Notes: a model not told the origin generated them from the sequence alone. Counted from the stretch's first letter, positions 16,406 through 25,254 are shown. The stretch: 64,000 nt of DNA from an uncultured Clostridia bacterium (GCA_934476235.1 CAKSNL010000002.1:186001-250000), one strand, 5' to 3'. Translations and numbers: made by a program.

Positions 16406-17377
16406 TTGAAAAAAAGAATTATCACGGCGGCTGCGGTTTTTCTGGCTCTTTTACTTATTTTTGCGGCGGCGGATTTTTCCGGCATTATAAAAGGAAAAAG
16501 CGTGACCGTTAAGGTCGAGAGCGGAGAAGGACTTTCTTCCGTTGCAAAAAAGATGAAAAAAGAGGGCGTTGTTTTTTCGTCCCGCCTTTTTGAGGCGTAC
16601 GCCGTGATGAATAAGGCGGACGCGTCCGTTCAGGCGGGAAGCCACAGAATGAATAAACACATGGGCTTTAAAAATGCCGTAAATGAGCTTATAAGCCCGG
16701 GAATCAGCGACGGCGCGGTCAGAATGACGGTGCCGGAGGGGTTTGAGATATACCGCCTTGCAGACAGGGTGAACGAGACCTTCGGGATAAGCAATGAGGA
16801 CTTTTATGCCGCCGAAAAGGAAAACTACGACATTGCCTTTACAAAGGAAATTCCGAACCGCGAGAACCGCTATGAGGGCTATCTTTTCCCCGATACATAC
16901 GAGTTTTCCTCATCGGCGACGGCGGAGGATATCACCGAAAGGATGCTAAAGAGGTTCTCAGAGATATGGACGGACGAATATAAAAGCCGTGCAAAGGAGC
17001 TTGGCATGACGATGGACGAGGTCATTATCTTAGCTTCCATCATCGAGCGCGAAGCGGGAAACGAGGGCGAAATGGGCAAGGTATCCTCCGTTTTTCATAA
17101 CAGGCTGAAGATCGGCATGCCGCTTCAGTCCTGCGCGACGGTGCAGTATATATTAAAGGAGCGCAAGGCGGTCTTATCAATAGAGGACACGAAGATTGAT
17201 TCGCCCTACAACACGTATATGTATAACGGGCTGCCGAAGGGACCCATCGCAAGCCCGGGCAACGCGGCGATACGCGCGGCGCTTTATCCCGAGGAGACGG
17301 ATTATCTTTATTTCAAGGTGACAGGTGACTCCGTGACGGTATTTTCAAAAACACTTGAGGAGCACAATTCAAAATGA
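16406..17377 (+). CDS. mltG: Endolytic peptidoglycan transglycosylase MltG
   Basis: A 323-residue membrane-anchored murein enzyme that cleaves nascent glycan strands and so ends their elongation. One N-terminal membrane helix (about residues 5-24), then a LysM-like segment and the YceG catalytic domain with YLFPDTYEF, the catalytic glutamate in IIEREAGN near residue 213, and SPYNTYMYNGLPKGPIASPG. The start is uncertain: GAGGTGA is spaced well for the TTG at 16406, while GTG 16397 and ATG 16400 overlap the ribosome site. It overlaps the next gene by four bases. Confidence 0.95.
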   Translation: MKKRIITAAAVFLALLLIFAAADFSGIIKGKSVTVKVESGEGLSSVAKKMKKEGVVFSSRLFEAYAVMNKADASVQAGSHRMNKHMGFKNAVNELISPGISDGAVRMTVPEGFEIYRLADRVNETFGISNEDFYAAEKENYDIAFTKEIPNRENRYEGYLFPDTYEFSSSATAEDITERMLKRFSEIWTDEYKSRAKELGMTMDEVIILASIIEREAGNEGEMGKVSSVFHNRLKIGMPLQSCATVQYILKERKAVLSIEDTKIDSPYNTYMYNGLPKGPIASPGNAAIRAALYPEETDYLYFKVTGDSVTVFSKTLEEHNSK

Positions 17378-18111
17378 ACGAAGAAAAATTTTCGGGCAAG
17401 AGCGCACTTTATAAAAAGTACCGCCCGTCATACCCTAAAGAGGCAATAGAAAAAGCCGCCTCGCTTTCGGACTGCGAGGTTCTTTCGGACATCGGGAGCG
17501 GGACGGGAATATTCACCCGCCTTTTAGCGCCGTATTTTAAAAAGGCGTACGCCGTGGAGCCGAATTCGGACATGCGCGCCGAGGCGGAGGAAAGCTTTTC
17601 GGGCACAAACATCATAAGCCTTTCGGGCACGGCGGAAAGAACGGGGATAGAGGGAAAGACCGTTTCTCTCGTCACCGCGGCGCAGGCGTTTCACTGGTTT
17701 GACAAAAAGGCGTTTAAAAAAGAGTGCGAAAGAATATTAAAGCCGGGCGGAAAGGTTCTTCTCATCTGGAACGAGAAGGATCAAAAAGACGCGATGATAA
17801 AAGAGCTTTTTGATTTGAATAAAAAAATAAGCCCGTCGTTTTACGGCTTTTCCGGGGGCGAGGACCAGGCGAAAACCGTGTCGGAATTCTTTTCGGGAAG
17901 GTTTGAGGAGTGCTCTTACCGCAACGGAGTTTTTTATGACGAGGAGAGATTTATCGGAAGGAACCTCTCGTCAAGCTACGCGCCGGGAGAGGACGACGAA
18001 AATTACGGGGACTATGTTTCGGCGCTTAAATCGCTCTTTTCGGAATATGAAAACGGCGGTCTGGCGGAATTTCCTTATAAAACACATCTTTACTTCGGAG
18101 GACTTGAATGA
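17374..18111 (+). CDS. Class I SAM-dependent methyltransferase
   Basis: A 245-residue Rossmann-fold methyltransferase with the SAM-binding motif LSDIGSGTGIFTR near residue 42, an acidic residue after strand 2 (AVEPNSDM) and AAQAFHWFDKKAF, which is common in the UbiE/type-11 group. The substrate is unknown. Its start overlaps the mltG stop and its stop overlaps the next start (ATGA in both cases), so the three are translationally coupled. Confidence 0.9.
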   Translation: MNEEKFSGKSALYKKYRPSYPKEAIEKAASLSDCEVLSDIGSGTGIFTRLLAPYFKKAYAVEPNSDMRAEAEESFSGTNIISLSGTAERTGIEGKTVSLVTAAQAFHWFDKKAFKKECERILKPGGKVLLIWNEKDQKDAMIKELFDLNKKISPSFYGFSGGEDQAKTVSEFFSGRFEECSYRNGVFYDEERFIGRNLSSSYAPGEDDENYGDYVSALKSLFSEYENGGLAEFPYKTHLYFGGLE

Positions 18112-18863
18112 AATTAAAAAGATTGGTTTCGCTTTTGCTTATTTTAATACTGGCGCAGTGCCCCATAGCCTTTGCAAAGGAAGATATCACAGTTATAGTC
18201 AGCGGCGAAAAGGTGGAATTTGACGTTGAGCCGGAAATTACCGACGGGCGCACGATGGTTCCCGTCCGCGCGATATTTGAGGCGATGGGAGCGACCGTTT
18301 CGTGGGACCCGGATTCTAATGCGGTGACGGCTGAAAAGCTCGGCAGAACCGTGGAATTCGTGATAGGCGAGAAAGAGGCGGACTATTCGGGGAAAAAGAT
18401 AAAAATGGACGTGCCCGCCGTGATAAAGGAAGGCAGAACTCTTGTTCCGGCACGCTTTTCGGCTGAGGGGCTGGGCTACGTTGTTTCGTGGGATTCTAAG
18501 AGCAAGACCGTAACTATTGACCACGACACTTCAAAGCTTTATTACTACAGCGACGGGGTGACGCCGGACTACGGCGCGCTTTATGACCTTGAGTGCGTGG
18601 AGGCGGAAAACGGGGTCTTTATCTATGACATAAAGGACATTGCGTCCTCCGACCCCGAAATTTCAAGCATTAAGGATTATATGGACATCCTGTATGAGAC
18701 AGGCTTTAGCTTTATGGGCGATGAAAAGGTGAGAGAGGACGAAATAGAGGGCACTGTGTACACATTTTTAAAAGGCGACAGGGGCGTTTCGATCGGGCTT
18801 TTGAAGGCTTTCGGGGACGACGGACTTTATATATCGCTTTTTAATAAGTCGGAACTTAAATAA
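18108..18863 (+). CDS. Secreted protein with copper amine oxidase N-terminal-like domain
   Basis: A 251-residue protein with signal peptide (about residues 1-21, ending AFA) and a copper-amine-oxidase-N-like domain at about 25-140. The repeated signature appears as DGRTMVPVRAIFEAMGA and EGRTLVPARFSAEGLGY. The C-terminal 110 residues (SKLYYYSDGVTPDYGALYDL onward) are not recognised and look like a small alpha/beta domain. Translationally coupled to the methyltransferase. It ends just upstream of the purine operon promoter with no clear terminator, so some read-through into the riboswitch leader is possible. Confidence 0.85.
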   Translation: MKLKRLVSLLLILILAQCPIAFAKEDITVIVSGEKVEFDVEPEITDGRTMVPVRAIFEAMGATVSWDPDSNAVTAEKLGRTVEFVIGEKEADYSGKKIKMDVPAVIKEGRTLVPARFSAEGLGYVVSWDSKSKTVTIDHDTSKLYYYSDGVTPDYGALYDLECVEAENGVFIYDIKDIASSDPEISSIKDYMDILYETGFSFMGDEKVREDEIEGTVYTFLKGDRGVSIGLLKAFGDDGLYISLFNKSELK

Positions 18864-18868
18864 AATCC

Positions 18869-18898
18869 TTGACACGGCACGCATAAGTATGTTAAAAT
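18869..18898 (+). promoter_or_regulatory. Promoter of the purine operon
   Basis: TTGACA at 18869-18874 and an extended -10, TGT followed by TAAAAT at 18893-18898, with an 18-base spacer. The riboswitch leader starts about 20 bases downstream. Confidence 0.8.
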
Positions 18899-18917
18899 GA
18901 ATTATAGTTAAATAGCA

Positions 18918-19012
18918 TTTGCGGTTACTGACGGGGAAAGGGCTTTTCGCTCTTTATAAGTGGAGCACCACAAAGGAGCCGCAGATGAGTTTTTTAAGCC
19001 GACCGTCTGGGC
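18918..19012 (+). promoter_or_regulatory. ZTP (pfl-motif) riboswitch
   Basis: The leader shows the pfl layout: a stem GCGG..CCGC closing around the ACUGACGG segment, an inner GUGG..CCAC hairpin followed by AAAGGAGC, then after a linker the 3' hairpin element CCGUCUGGGC. The usual motif pairs GGCGG with CCGCC as a pseudoknot; here GACGG and CCGUC still pair, a compensatory change. ZTP riboswitches sense the purine intermediate ZMP/ZTP, which accumulates when 10-formyl-tetrahydrofolate is short, and switch on purine and one-carbon genes. That is exactly the content of the operon that follows. Confidence 0.85.
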
Positions 19013-19057
19013 GCATTTACTTCTTATATGGGAGGTAAGTGCGCCCTTTTAGTTTTT
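19009..19057 (+). terminator. Riboswitch-controlled intrinsic terminator
   Basis: GGGCGCATTTACTTC (19009-19023) and GAGGTAAGTGCGCCC (19032-19046) can form a 15-base-pair stem followed by TTTTAGTTTTTT. Its first bases (GGGC) belong to the riboswitch's ligand-binding 3' hairpin, so the two folds exclude each other: ligand-bound should allow read-through. Confidence 0.88.
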
Positions 19058-19076
19058 TAGGAAAGGAAGATAAAAA

Positions 19077-19559
19077 ATGAAAAAGGTTGCAATAGTAATG
19101 GGCTCGGACTCTGACATTCCGGTTGTATCAAAGGCGACGGAAATTTTATCGTCGTTTGGTATTCCCTATGAGGCTCACATTTACTCGGCGCACAGAACGC
19201 CTTACGAGGCGGCGGTATTCGCGCGCAATGCAAAGGAGGAGGGCTTCGGCGTTATTATCGCAGCGGCGGGAATGGCGGCGCACCTTGCCGGCGCGCTTGC
19301 GGCAAACACGGTTCTGCCGGTTATCGGCATCCCGTGCGAGTCGGGCAAGCTTTCGGGGATGGACGCGCTTTTATCCACCGTTATGATGCCACCCGGAATC
19401 CCGGTCGCGTCTGTCGGAGTGGACGCAGGCAAAAACGCCGGAATACTGGCTGCCGAAATTCTGGCGGTCGGGGACGGAGAGCTTTATGAAAAGATAACTG
19501 AATTTCGCAGAAAAGAAAGCGAAAAGGTAATTGAAAAAGACAAAAAACTTTCACTTTAA
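19077..19559 (+). CDS. purE: N5-carboxyaminoimidazole ribonucleotide mutase
   Basis: A 160-residue class I PurE, which converts N5-CAIR to CAIR in purine synthesis. The conserved GSDSDIPV loop near residue 9 and SAHRTPYEA near 40 line the phosphate and carboxylate sites. Length is typical. No purK is present in the operon, so the CAIR route either uses a PurK encoded elsewhere or relies on bicarbonate. First gene after the ZTP riboswitch, with AGGAAAGGAAG as ribosome site. Confidence 0.96.
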   Translation: MKKVAIVMGSDSDIPVVSKATEILSSFGIPYEAHIYSAHRTPYEAAVFARNAKEEGFGVIIAAAGMAAHLAGALAANTVLPVIGIPCESGKLSGMDALLSTVMMPPGIPVASVGVDAGKNAGILAAEILAVGDGELYEKITEFRRKESEKVIEKDKKLSL

Positions 19560-19578
19560 TTTTTAAGGAGGCAATTGT

Positions 19579-20292
19579 ATGGAAAAAAGAGAAATGCTCT
19601 ACGAAGGAAAGGCAAAAAAGGTTTATAAGACGGATGACGACAATCTCTACATCGTTTCCTACAAGGATGACGCAACGGCGTTTAACGGGCTTAAAAAGGG
19701 CACGATAAGGGGAAAAGGCGTTGTTAACAACAAAATGTCAAATTACCTCATGGGGCTCCTTGAAAAAGAGGGGATACCGACTCATTTCGTTAAGGAATTA
19801 AACGACCGCGAAACGCTTGTCAGAAAAGTTAAGATAGTGCCTCTGGAGGTTATTGTGAGAAATACGGCGGCGGGGTCGTTCTCAAAAAGATTCGGAGTTT
19901 CCGAAGGGACCAAGCTCTTAAACCCGACTCTTGAATTTTGCTATAAGGATGACGCGCTGGGCGACCCGATGGTAAATAACTACCACATAACGGCATGCGG
20001 CTGGGCGAAAAAAGAGGAGCTTGATACTATCACGGACTACACCTTTAAGATAAACGCGTTTTTGAAGGAATTTTTCAAAAAGATAAATATTGACCTTATC
20101 GATTTTAAAATCGAGTTCGGAAAGACAGGGGACGGGGAAATTATTCTGGCGGACGAGATATCGCCCGATACATGCCGCTTCTGGGATTCCGAGACGCACG
20201 AAAAGCTTGACAAGGACAGGTTCAGAAGGGACCTGGGCAATGTTGAGGAAGCATACAGTGAAATGATGAAGAGGATCTTCGGAGGTAATTAA
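19579..20292 (+). CDS. purC: Phosphoribosylaminoimidazole-succinocarboxamide synthase
   Basis: A 237-residue SAICAR synthetase joining CAIR and aspartate with ATP. It opens with the family signature YEGKAKKVYKTDD and has VRNTAAGSFSKRFGV near 95-110 and LADEISPDTCRFWD near 190-205. The ribosome site AAGGAGG is strong. Its stop codon overlaps the purF start by one base. Confidence 0.97.
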   Translation: MEKREMLYEGKAKKVYKTDDDNLYIVSYKDDATAFNGLKKGTIRGKGVVNNKMSNYLMGLLEKEGIPTHFVKELNDRETLVRKVKIVPLEVIVRNTAAGSFSKRFGVSEGTKLLNPTLEFCYKDDALGDPMVNNYHITACGWAKKEELDTITDYTFKINAFLKEFFKKINIDLIDFKIEFGKTGDGEIILADEISPDTCRFWDSETHEKLDKDRFRRDLGNVEEAYSEMMKRIFGGN

Positions 20293-21725
20293 TGAGCAGT
20301 TTGAGAGAAGAATGCGGCGTTTTCGGAATCATCAAAAATGAGAAATCGGACGTTGCACATGACGCATACTACGGGCTTTTCGCACTTCAGCACAGAGGGC
20401 AGGAGAGCGCCGGAATAGTGGTAAACGACGACGGGCTTTTTAAAAGCTATAAGGATGTCGGACTGGTGAACGACGTGTTTGACCGCGAGGCAATAGCCTC
20501 TCTCGGCGAGGGCAATATGGCGGTCGGTCACGTCAGGTACGGAACGACGGGAACTGACGGGCGGCTCAACGCCCAGCCTGTCATGGTGAACCACATAAAG
20601 GGAAGAATGGCGCTTGCCCATAACGGAAATCTGACGAATTCCTATGAGCTTCGGAGCATGCTTGAGCTTTCGGGCTCAATCTTTCACACCACGAGCGACA
20701 CGGAGGTCATAAGCTACATCATAACCAAGGAGCGCATAAATTCAAAGAGCATTGAAGAGGCGATCGGCAAGGCGATGGGCATTATAAAGGGTGCGTACTC
20801 GCTTGTTATCATGTCGCCGTCAAAGCTTATTGCCGTGCGCGATCCCAACGGGTTCAGACCGCTCTGCTACGGTGTGACAGAGGACGGCGGATATGTCATC
20901 GCCTCCGAGAGCGCGGCTCTTGACGCGGTGGGAGCGGAGCTTGTGCGCGATGTGCGCCCCGGCGAAATTATCGTTTTTTCAAAGGAAGGAGTAAAAAGCA
21001 TAAAGGACAGATGCAATGACGCAAAGCAGTCCGTCTGCGTTTTTGAATACATTTATTTTGCACGCCCCGACTCGGTGATTGACGGATGCTCGGTTCATTC
21101 GTCGCGCCTTCGCGCGGGCGCTTTTTTGGCTCTGGAGCACCCCGTTCAGGCGGACATTGTGATAGGCGTCCCGGATTCGGGAATTGACGCGGCAATCGGC
21201 TTTTCGCGCCAGTCGGGAATTCCGTACGGAATCGGCTTTATCAAGAATAAATACATCGGAAGGACCTTTATTTCCCCCGGGCAGAAAAGCCGCGAGGACA
21301 AGGTCAGGATAAAGTTAAACCCGATAAAGGAAACGGTTTCGGGCAAAAGAGTCGTTCTTATCGACGATTCCATCGTCCGCGGAACAACATGCGCAAGGAT
21401 AGTGAATTTAATCCGCGAGGCGGGCGCAAAAGAGGTGCATGTGCGCATCTCGGCGCCGCCGTTTGTCAACCCGTGCTACTACGGGACGGACATTGACTCG
21501 CGAGATTCGCTCATTGCGTGCAATCACACGACAGAGGAGATTGCAAAGATAATCGGAGCGGATTCACTCGGTTATTTGAGCGTGGATAACGTTAGAAAGA
21601 TTGCTCAGGGCGAACATTGCAAGGGATTTTGCACAGGCTGCTTCGGCACGGAATATCCCGCCGAGGTGCCGTCTGAAACAAAGAAGGACAGGTTTGAAAG
21701 AAAAATATCCGAAAGGGAGGACTGA
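20292..21725 (+). CDS. purF: Amidophosphoribosyltransferase
   Basis: A 477-residue enzyme catalysing the first committed step of purine synthesis (PRPP plus glutamine to phosphoribosylamine). A short propeptide precedes Cys8 of REECGVFGI, the N-terminal nucleophile of the glutaminase domain once processed. The PRPP-binding loop is VVLIDDSIVRGTT near residue 355. Cysteines in VCVFEYIYFARP, LIACNHTT and HCKGFCTGCFG fit the oxygen-sensitive 4Fe-4S cluster of the Bacillus-type enzyme. Confidence 0.97.
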   Translation: MSSLREECGVFGIIKNEKSDVAHDAYYGLFALQHRGQESAGIVVNDDGLFKSYKDVGLVNDVFDREAIASLGEGNMAVGHVRYGTTGTDGRLNAQPVMVNHIKGRMALAHNGNLTNSYELRSMLELSGSIFHTTSDTEVISYIITKERINSKSIEEAIGKAMGIIKGAYSLVIMSPSKLIAVRDPNGFRPLCYGVTEDGGYVIASESAALDAVGAELVRDVRPGEIIVFSKEGVKSIKDRCNDAKQSVCVFEYIYFARPDSVIDGCSVHSSRLRAGAFLALEHPVQADIVIGVPDSGIDAAIGFSRQSGIPYGIGFIKNKYIGRTFISPGQKSREDKVRIKLNPIKETVSGKRVVLIDDSIVRGTTCARIVNLIREAGAKEVHVRISAPPFVNPCYYGTDIDSRDSLIACNHTTEEIAKIIGADSLGYLSVDNVRKIAQGEHCKGFCTGCFGTEYPAEVPSETKKDRFERKISERED

Positions 21726-21727
21726 AA

Positions 21728-22762
21728 ATGAAAAGCTACAGCGAAAGCTATAAAGAGGCGGGTGTTGACATTACCGCGGGCTACAGAGCGGTTGAGCTTA
21801 TGAAAAAGCACATAAAGGGCACGCTCACGGGCGGAGCAATGTCCGACATCGGCGGATTCGGCGGACTTTTCGAGCTCGATCTTACCGGAATAAGAAAGCC
21901 GGTTTTGGTCAGCGGAACGGACGGAGTGGGCACGAAATTAAAGCTCGCGTTCATGATGGATAAAAACGACACCGTCGGTATCGACTGCGTGGCAATGTGC
22001 GTTAACGACATTATATGCTCCGGTGCAAAGCCTTTATATTTTCTTGACTATATCGCGTGCGGAAAAAACGTTCCCGAAAGGATTGCGGATATCGTGAAGG
22101 GCGTGTGCACAGGCTGCATTGTCGCGGGAAGCGCGCTGATAGGCGGCGAAACGGCGGAGATGCCTGGCTTTTACCCCGAAAACGAATATGACCTTGCGGG
22201 CTTTGCCGTGGGCATAGCCGATAAGGACAGGATGATTGACAACAAAAAGACAAAGGAGGGCGACGTTATTATAGCGCTTCCTTCGTCGGGCGTTCACTCG
22301 AACGGGTTTTCGCTCGTCCGCCGTATTATAGAGAAAAATTCACTTGATATTAATAAAACATATGAGTGCCTTTCGGGCAAAACCCTTGGCGAGGCGCTTT
22401 TGGAGCCGACAAAAATATATGTAAAGCCCGTGCTCTCGCTTATAAACGAGGTTGAAGTTCACGGCATTTCGCACATTACCGGCGGCGGATTTTACGAGAA
22501 CATCCCGAGGAGTATTCCGGACGGGCTCGGCGCCAAGATTGAAAAGGAAAGCGTTAAAGTTCTTCCGATATTTGACATCATAAAAAAAGAAGGAAACATT
22601 TCTGAGCGCGACATGTATAACACCTTCAACATGGGCGTCGGCATGAGCATCACGGTGGGAAAAGAGGACGCGGATAAGGCGCTCTCAATTCTGAAGGACG
22701 CGGGAGAGGACGCTTATATTATCGGCGAAATCGTAAAGTCCGATGAGAAGGTGATTTTATGA
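21728..22762 (+). CDS. purM: Phosphoribosylformylglycinamidine cyclo-ligase (AIR synthetase)
   Basis: A 344-residue enzyme closing the imidazole ring to form AIR. Family motifs: SGTDGVGTKLKLAF near residue 60, GGETAEMPGFY near 139 and HITGGGFYENIPR near 247. It overlaps purN by four bases. Confidence 0.97.
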   Translation: MKSYSESYKEAGVDITAGYRAVELMKKHIKGTLTGGAMSDIGGFGGLFELDLTGIRKPVLVSGTDGVGTKLKLAFMMDKNDTVGIDCVAMCVNDIICSGAKPLYFLDYIACGKNVPERIADIVKGVCTGCIVAGSALIGGETAEMPGFYPENEYDLAGFAVGIADKDRMIDNKKTKEGDVIIALPSSGVHSNGFSLVRRIIEKNSLDINKTYECLSGKTLGEALLEPTKIYVKPVLSLINEVEVHGISHITGGGFYENIPRSIPDGLGAKIEKESVKVLPIFDIIKKEGNISERDMYNTFNMGVGMSITVGKEDADKALSILKDAGEDAYIIGEIVKSDEKVIL

Positions 22763-23343
22763 AAAAAATTGCCGTTTTGGTGTCCGGAGGGGGAACGAAT
22801 CTTGCCGCGCTCATAAAGGCTCAAAGGTCCGGAATCATAAAAAGCGGAAGGATAAGCCTTGTTATTTCGAGCAATCCGGAAGCTTATGCACTCGTTCGCG
22901 CCGAGAAAGCGGGAATTGAAACATTTGTCGCGGACAAAAAGGTCTTAAAGGAAAGATTCGAGGAAAAAATAGCCGAAAAGCTTAAAAAAGAAAAGATTGA
23001 CCTTATCGTTCTTGCGGGCTTTATGTCAATTTTAAGCAAGGACTTTATCCGCCTTTTCGAGGGCAGAATCATTAACGTGCACCCGTCGCTCATTCCGTCC
23101 TTCTGCGGGAAAGGGTGCTACGGCATAAAGGTTCACGAGATGGCGTTAGCTTATGGCGTCAAGGTCACCGGGGCGACGGTGCACTTTGTGAACGAAGTGC
23201 CGGACGGAGGAAAAATCATCCTTCAGAAGGCGGTAAAAATATCGGACGGCGACACGCCGGAAACGCTTCAGAAAAGGGTCATGCGCCTGGCGGAGCACAA
23301 AATACTTCCCGAGGCGGCAGAGATAGTTTTAAAAACGCTTTAA
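22759..23343 (+). CDS. purN: Phosphoribosylglycinamide formyltransferase
   Basis: A 194-residue 10-formyl-THF-dependent GAR transformylase. It starts VLVSGGGTNL and has the catalytic NVHPSLIPSF with the essential histidine near residue 112. A CGKGCYG loop replaces the more usual phenylalanine/leucine-rich loop, a variant I associate with Clostridia. ATGA overlap with purM. Confidence 0.96.
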   Translation: MKKIAVLVSGGGTNLAALIKAQRSGIIKSGRISLVISSNPEAYALVRAEKAGIETFVADKKVLKERFEEKIAEKLKKEKIDLIVLAGFMSILSKDFIRLFEGRIINVHPSLIPSFCGKGCYGIKVHEMALAYGVKVTGATVHFVNEVPDGGKIILQKAVKISDGDTPETLQKRVMRLAEHKILPEAAEIVLKTL

Positions 23344-23357
23344 GAAAGGGAGAAAAG

Positions 23358-24062
23358 ATGAATTCTATTTATGACGTGTTAAAAAATATCGACTATCCCG
23401 GCAGAGGGATATTGATGGGCAGAACTCCGGATGAAAGATGTGCAGTCGCGGCATATTTCATTACCGGGCGGAGCGAAAACAGCAGAAACAGAATTTTCTC
23501 GGAGGAGGAAGCGGGGCTTTTCACCCGCCCGTTTGACGAGGAAAAGGTGACCGACCCGTCGCTCATCATATACAGAGCTCTGGCGGTTTATGAAAATTCG
23601 CTCATAGTCACGAACGGCGACCAGACAGATACCGTGTATAACGGACTTTCAAGCTCGGTAGCGTTTTCGGACATCTTAAAAACGCGCACGTTTGAGCCGG
23701 ACGAACCCAATTACACCCCCAGGATAAGCGCGGTATTTTATCTTGACGGCGAGGATTCCTCCTTTGAAATGAACATCATAAAATGCGCCGACGGGAAGGG
23801 GGAAAAGGCGGAGCGGTTTAACTTTTCATATCCGGCGATCCCGGGCGACGGGCGCTTTATAAGAACGTACGAAAAAAACGGCAATCCCCTTGTAAGCTTT
23901 TCGGGAGAGCCTGTGCGCTTTAGAACCGAAAACGATATTGACGTGTTTTCAAAAGGGCTTTGGGAAAGCCTTTCCGAGGAAAATAAGATATCGCTTTACG
24001 TCCGCTATACGGACCTTTTAACGGGAAAGCAGGAGTCAAGACTCTTAAATAAAATGAAATAA
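23358..24062 (+). CDS. purO: PurO-type IMP cyclohydrolase
   Basis: A 234-residue protein with the archaeal PurO signature: YPGRGILMGRTPDERCAVAA at about 13-32 and FITGRSENSRNRIFSEEE at about 34-51. PurO catalyses the last step of IMP synthesis (FAICAR to IMP) and is unrelated to the MGS-like domain that does this in bacterial PurH. It lies directly before a stand-alone AICAR transformylase, so together they replace bifunctional PurH. Start at ATG 23358 after AAAGGGAG. Residue-level activity is inferred from family. Confidence 0.9.
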   Translation: MNSIYDVLKNIDYPGRGILMGRTPDERCAVAAYFITGRSENSRNRIFSEEEAGLFTRPFDEEKVTDPSLIIYRALAVYENSLIVTNGDQTDTVYNGLSSSVAFSDILKTRTFEPDEPNYTPRISAVFYLDGEDSSFEMNIIKCADGKGEKAERFNFSYPAIPGDGRFIRTYEKNGNPLVSFSGEPVRFRTENDIDVFSKGLWESLSEENKISLYVRYTDLLTGKQESRLLNKMK

Positions 24063-24072
24063 GGAGCGCAAA

Positions 24073-25254
24073 ATGAAGGAATTTGAACTTAAATACGGCT
24101 GCAACCCGAATCAGAAGCCGGCAAAGATATACATGAAAAAAGGGGGCGAGCTCCCGATAGAGATCCTTTCGGGAAAGCCCGGATACATAAATTTTCTTGA
24201 CGCGTTAAACAGCTGGCAGCTGGTTAAGGAGCTTAAAGAGGCGACGGGGCTTTCCGCGGCATCGTCATTTAAGCATGTCAGCCCCACATCGGCAGCGGTC
24301 GGAATTAAAATGAGCGATAGGGAGAAAAAGATGTGCTTTTCGGACGATTTGGACATTGACTCATCGCCCCTCGCGACGGCGTACGCAAGGGCACGCGGGA
24401 CGGACAGGCTTTGCTCCTTCGGCGACTTTATAGCGCTTTCGGACGTGTGCGACAAAACGACCGCGCTTTTAATAAAGCGCGAGGTATCGGACGGCGTTAT
24501 CGCCCCGGGGTATGATGATGACGCGCTTGAAATTTTAAAAAGCAAGAGAAACGGAAGCTACAACATAATAAAGATGGATAAGGACTATGTTCCCGAGCCT
24601 AATGAGGAAAAGGACGTTTTCGGGATAACCTTTTCCCAGGGGCGCAATAACGTTTTGATAGATTCATCGCTCCTTTCGGACATCGTGACGGAAAATAAGA
24701 CCATTCCCGAGGAGGCAAAGCGCGATCTTTTAATTTCGCTCATCACGTTAAAATACACTCAGTCAAACTCCGTGTGCTATGCTTACGGCGGTCAGGCAAT
24801 CGGCGTCGGCGCGGGTCAGCAGTCAAGAATACACTGTACGCGCCTCGCGGGAAGCAAGGCGGACACGTGGTTTTTGAGGCAGCACGAAAAGGTCTTAGAC
24901 CTCCCGTTTTTGGACGATATAAAGCGTGCCGACCGCGACAATGCGGTTGACGGGTATATAAATAAAAACGAGGAGGACGTGACGGAGGACGGCGTTTGGC
25001 AAAGATTCTTTAAGTGCCGCCCCGAGCCCTTGACCGAGGAGGAAAAAAGAGCGTTTTTGGACAAGGTCGACGGCGTTTCCTTAGGGTCGGACGCGTTTTT
25101 TCCGTTTGACGACAACATCGTCCGTGCCAAAAAGAGCGGAGTTAAATACGTCGCTCAGCCCGGAGGCTCAATAAGGGACGACATCGTGATAAAAAGGTGC
25201 AACGACCTCGGCATGGTAATGGCGTTTACCGGAGTAAGACTTTTCCACCACTAA
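24073..25254 (+). CDS. Stand-alone AICAR transformylase (PurH C-terminal domain)
   Basis: A 393-residue protein equal to the C-terminal AICAR transformylase part of PurH; the N-terminal cyclohydrolase domain is missing. It begins directly with KYGCNPNQKPAKIYM. The catalytic Lys-His pair is in SSFKHVSPTSAAVG near residue 66, and YGGQAIGVGAGQQSRIHCTR near 236-255 is intact. It adds a formyl group from 10-formyl-THF to AICAR (ZMP), the ligand of the operon's riboswitch, so folate shortage at this step raises the inducer. It starts ten bases after purO. Confidence 0.93.
   Translation: MKEFELKYGCNPNQKPAKIYMKKGGELPIEILSGKPGYINFLDALNSWQLVKELKEATGLSAASSFKHVSPTSAAVGIKMSDREKKMCFSDDLDIDSSPLATAYARARGTDRLCSFGDFIALSDVCDKTTALLIKREVSDGVIAPGYDDDALEILKSKRNGSYNIIKMDKDYVPEPNEEKDVFGITFSQGRNNVLIDSSLLSDIVTENKTIPEEAKRDLLISLITLKYTQSNSVCYAYGGQAIGVGAGQQSRIHCTRLAGSKADTWFLRQHEKVLDLPFLDDIKRADRDNAVDGYINKNEEDVTEDGVWQRFFKCRPEPLTEEEKRAFLDKVDGVSLGSDAFFPFDDNIVRAKKSGVKYVAQPGGSIRDDIVIKRCNDLGMVMAFTGVRLFHH

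Noticed and set aside
18880..19076. A guanine/adenine or PRPP riboswitch before purE
   Set aside because: The hallmark sequences of those classes are absent, while ACUGACGG and CCGUCUGGGC fit the pfl/ZTP motif.
23115..23357. An extended N-terminus for purO
   Set aside because: The extension overlaps purN in another frame; ATG 23358 has a proper ribosome site and gives the family's N-terminus.
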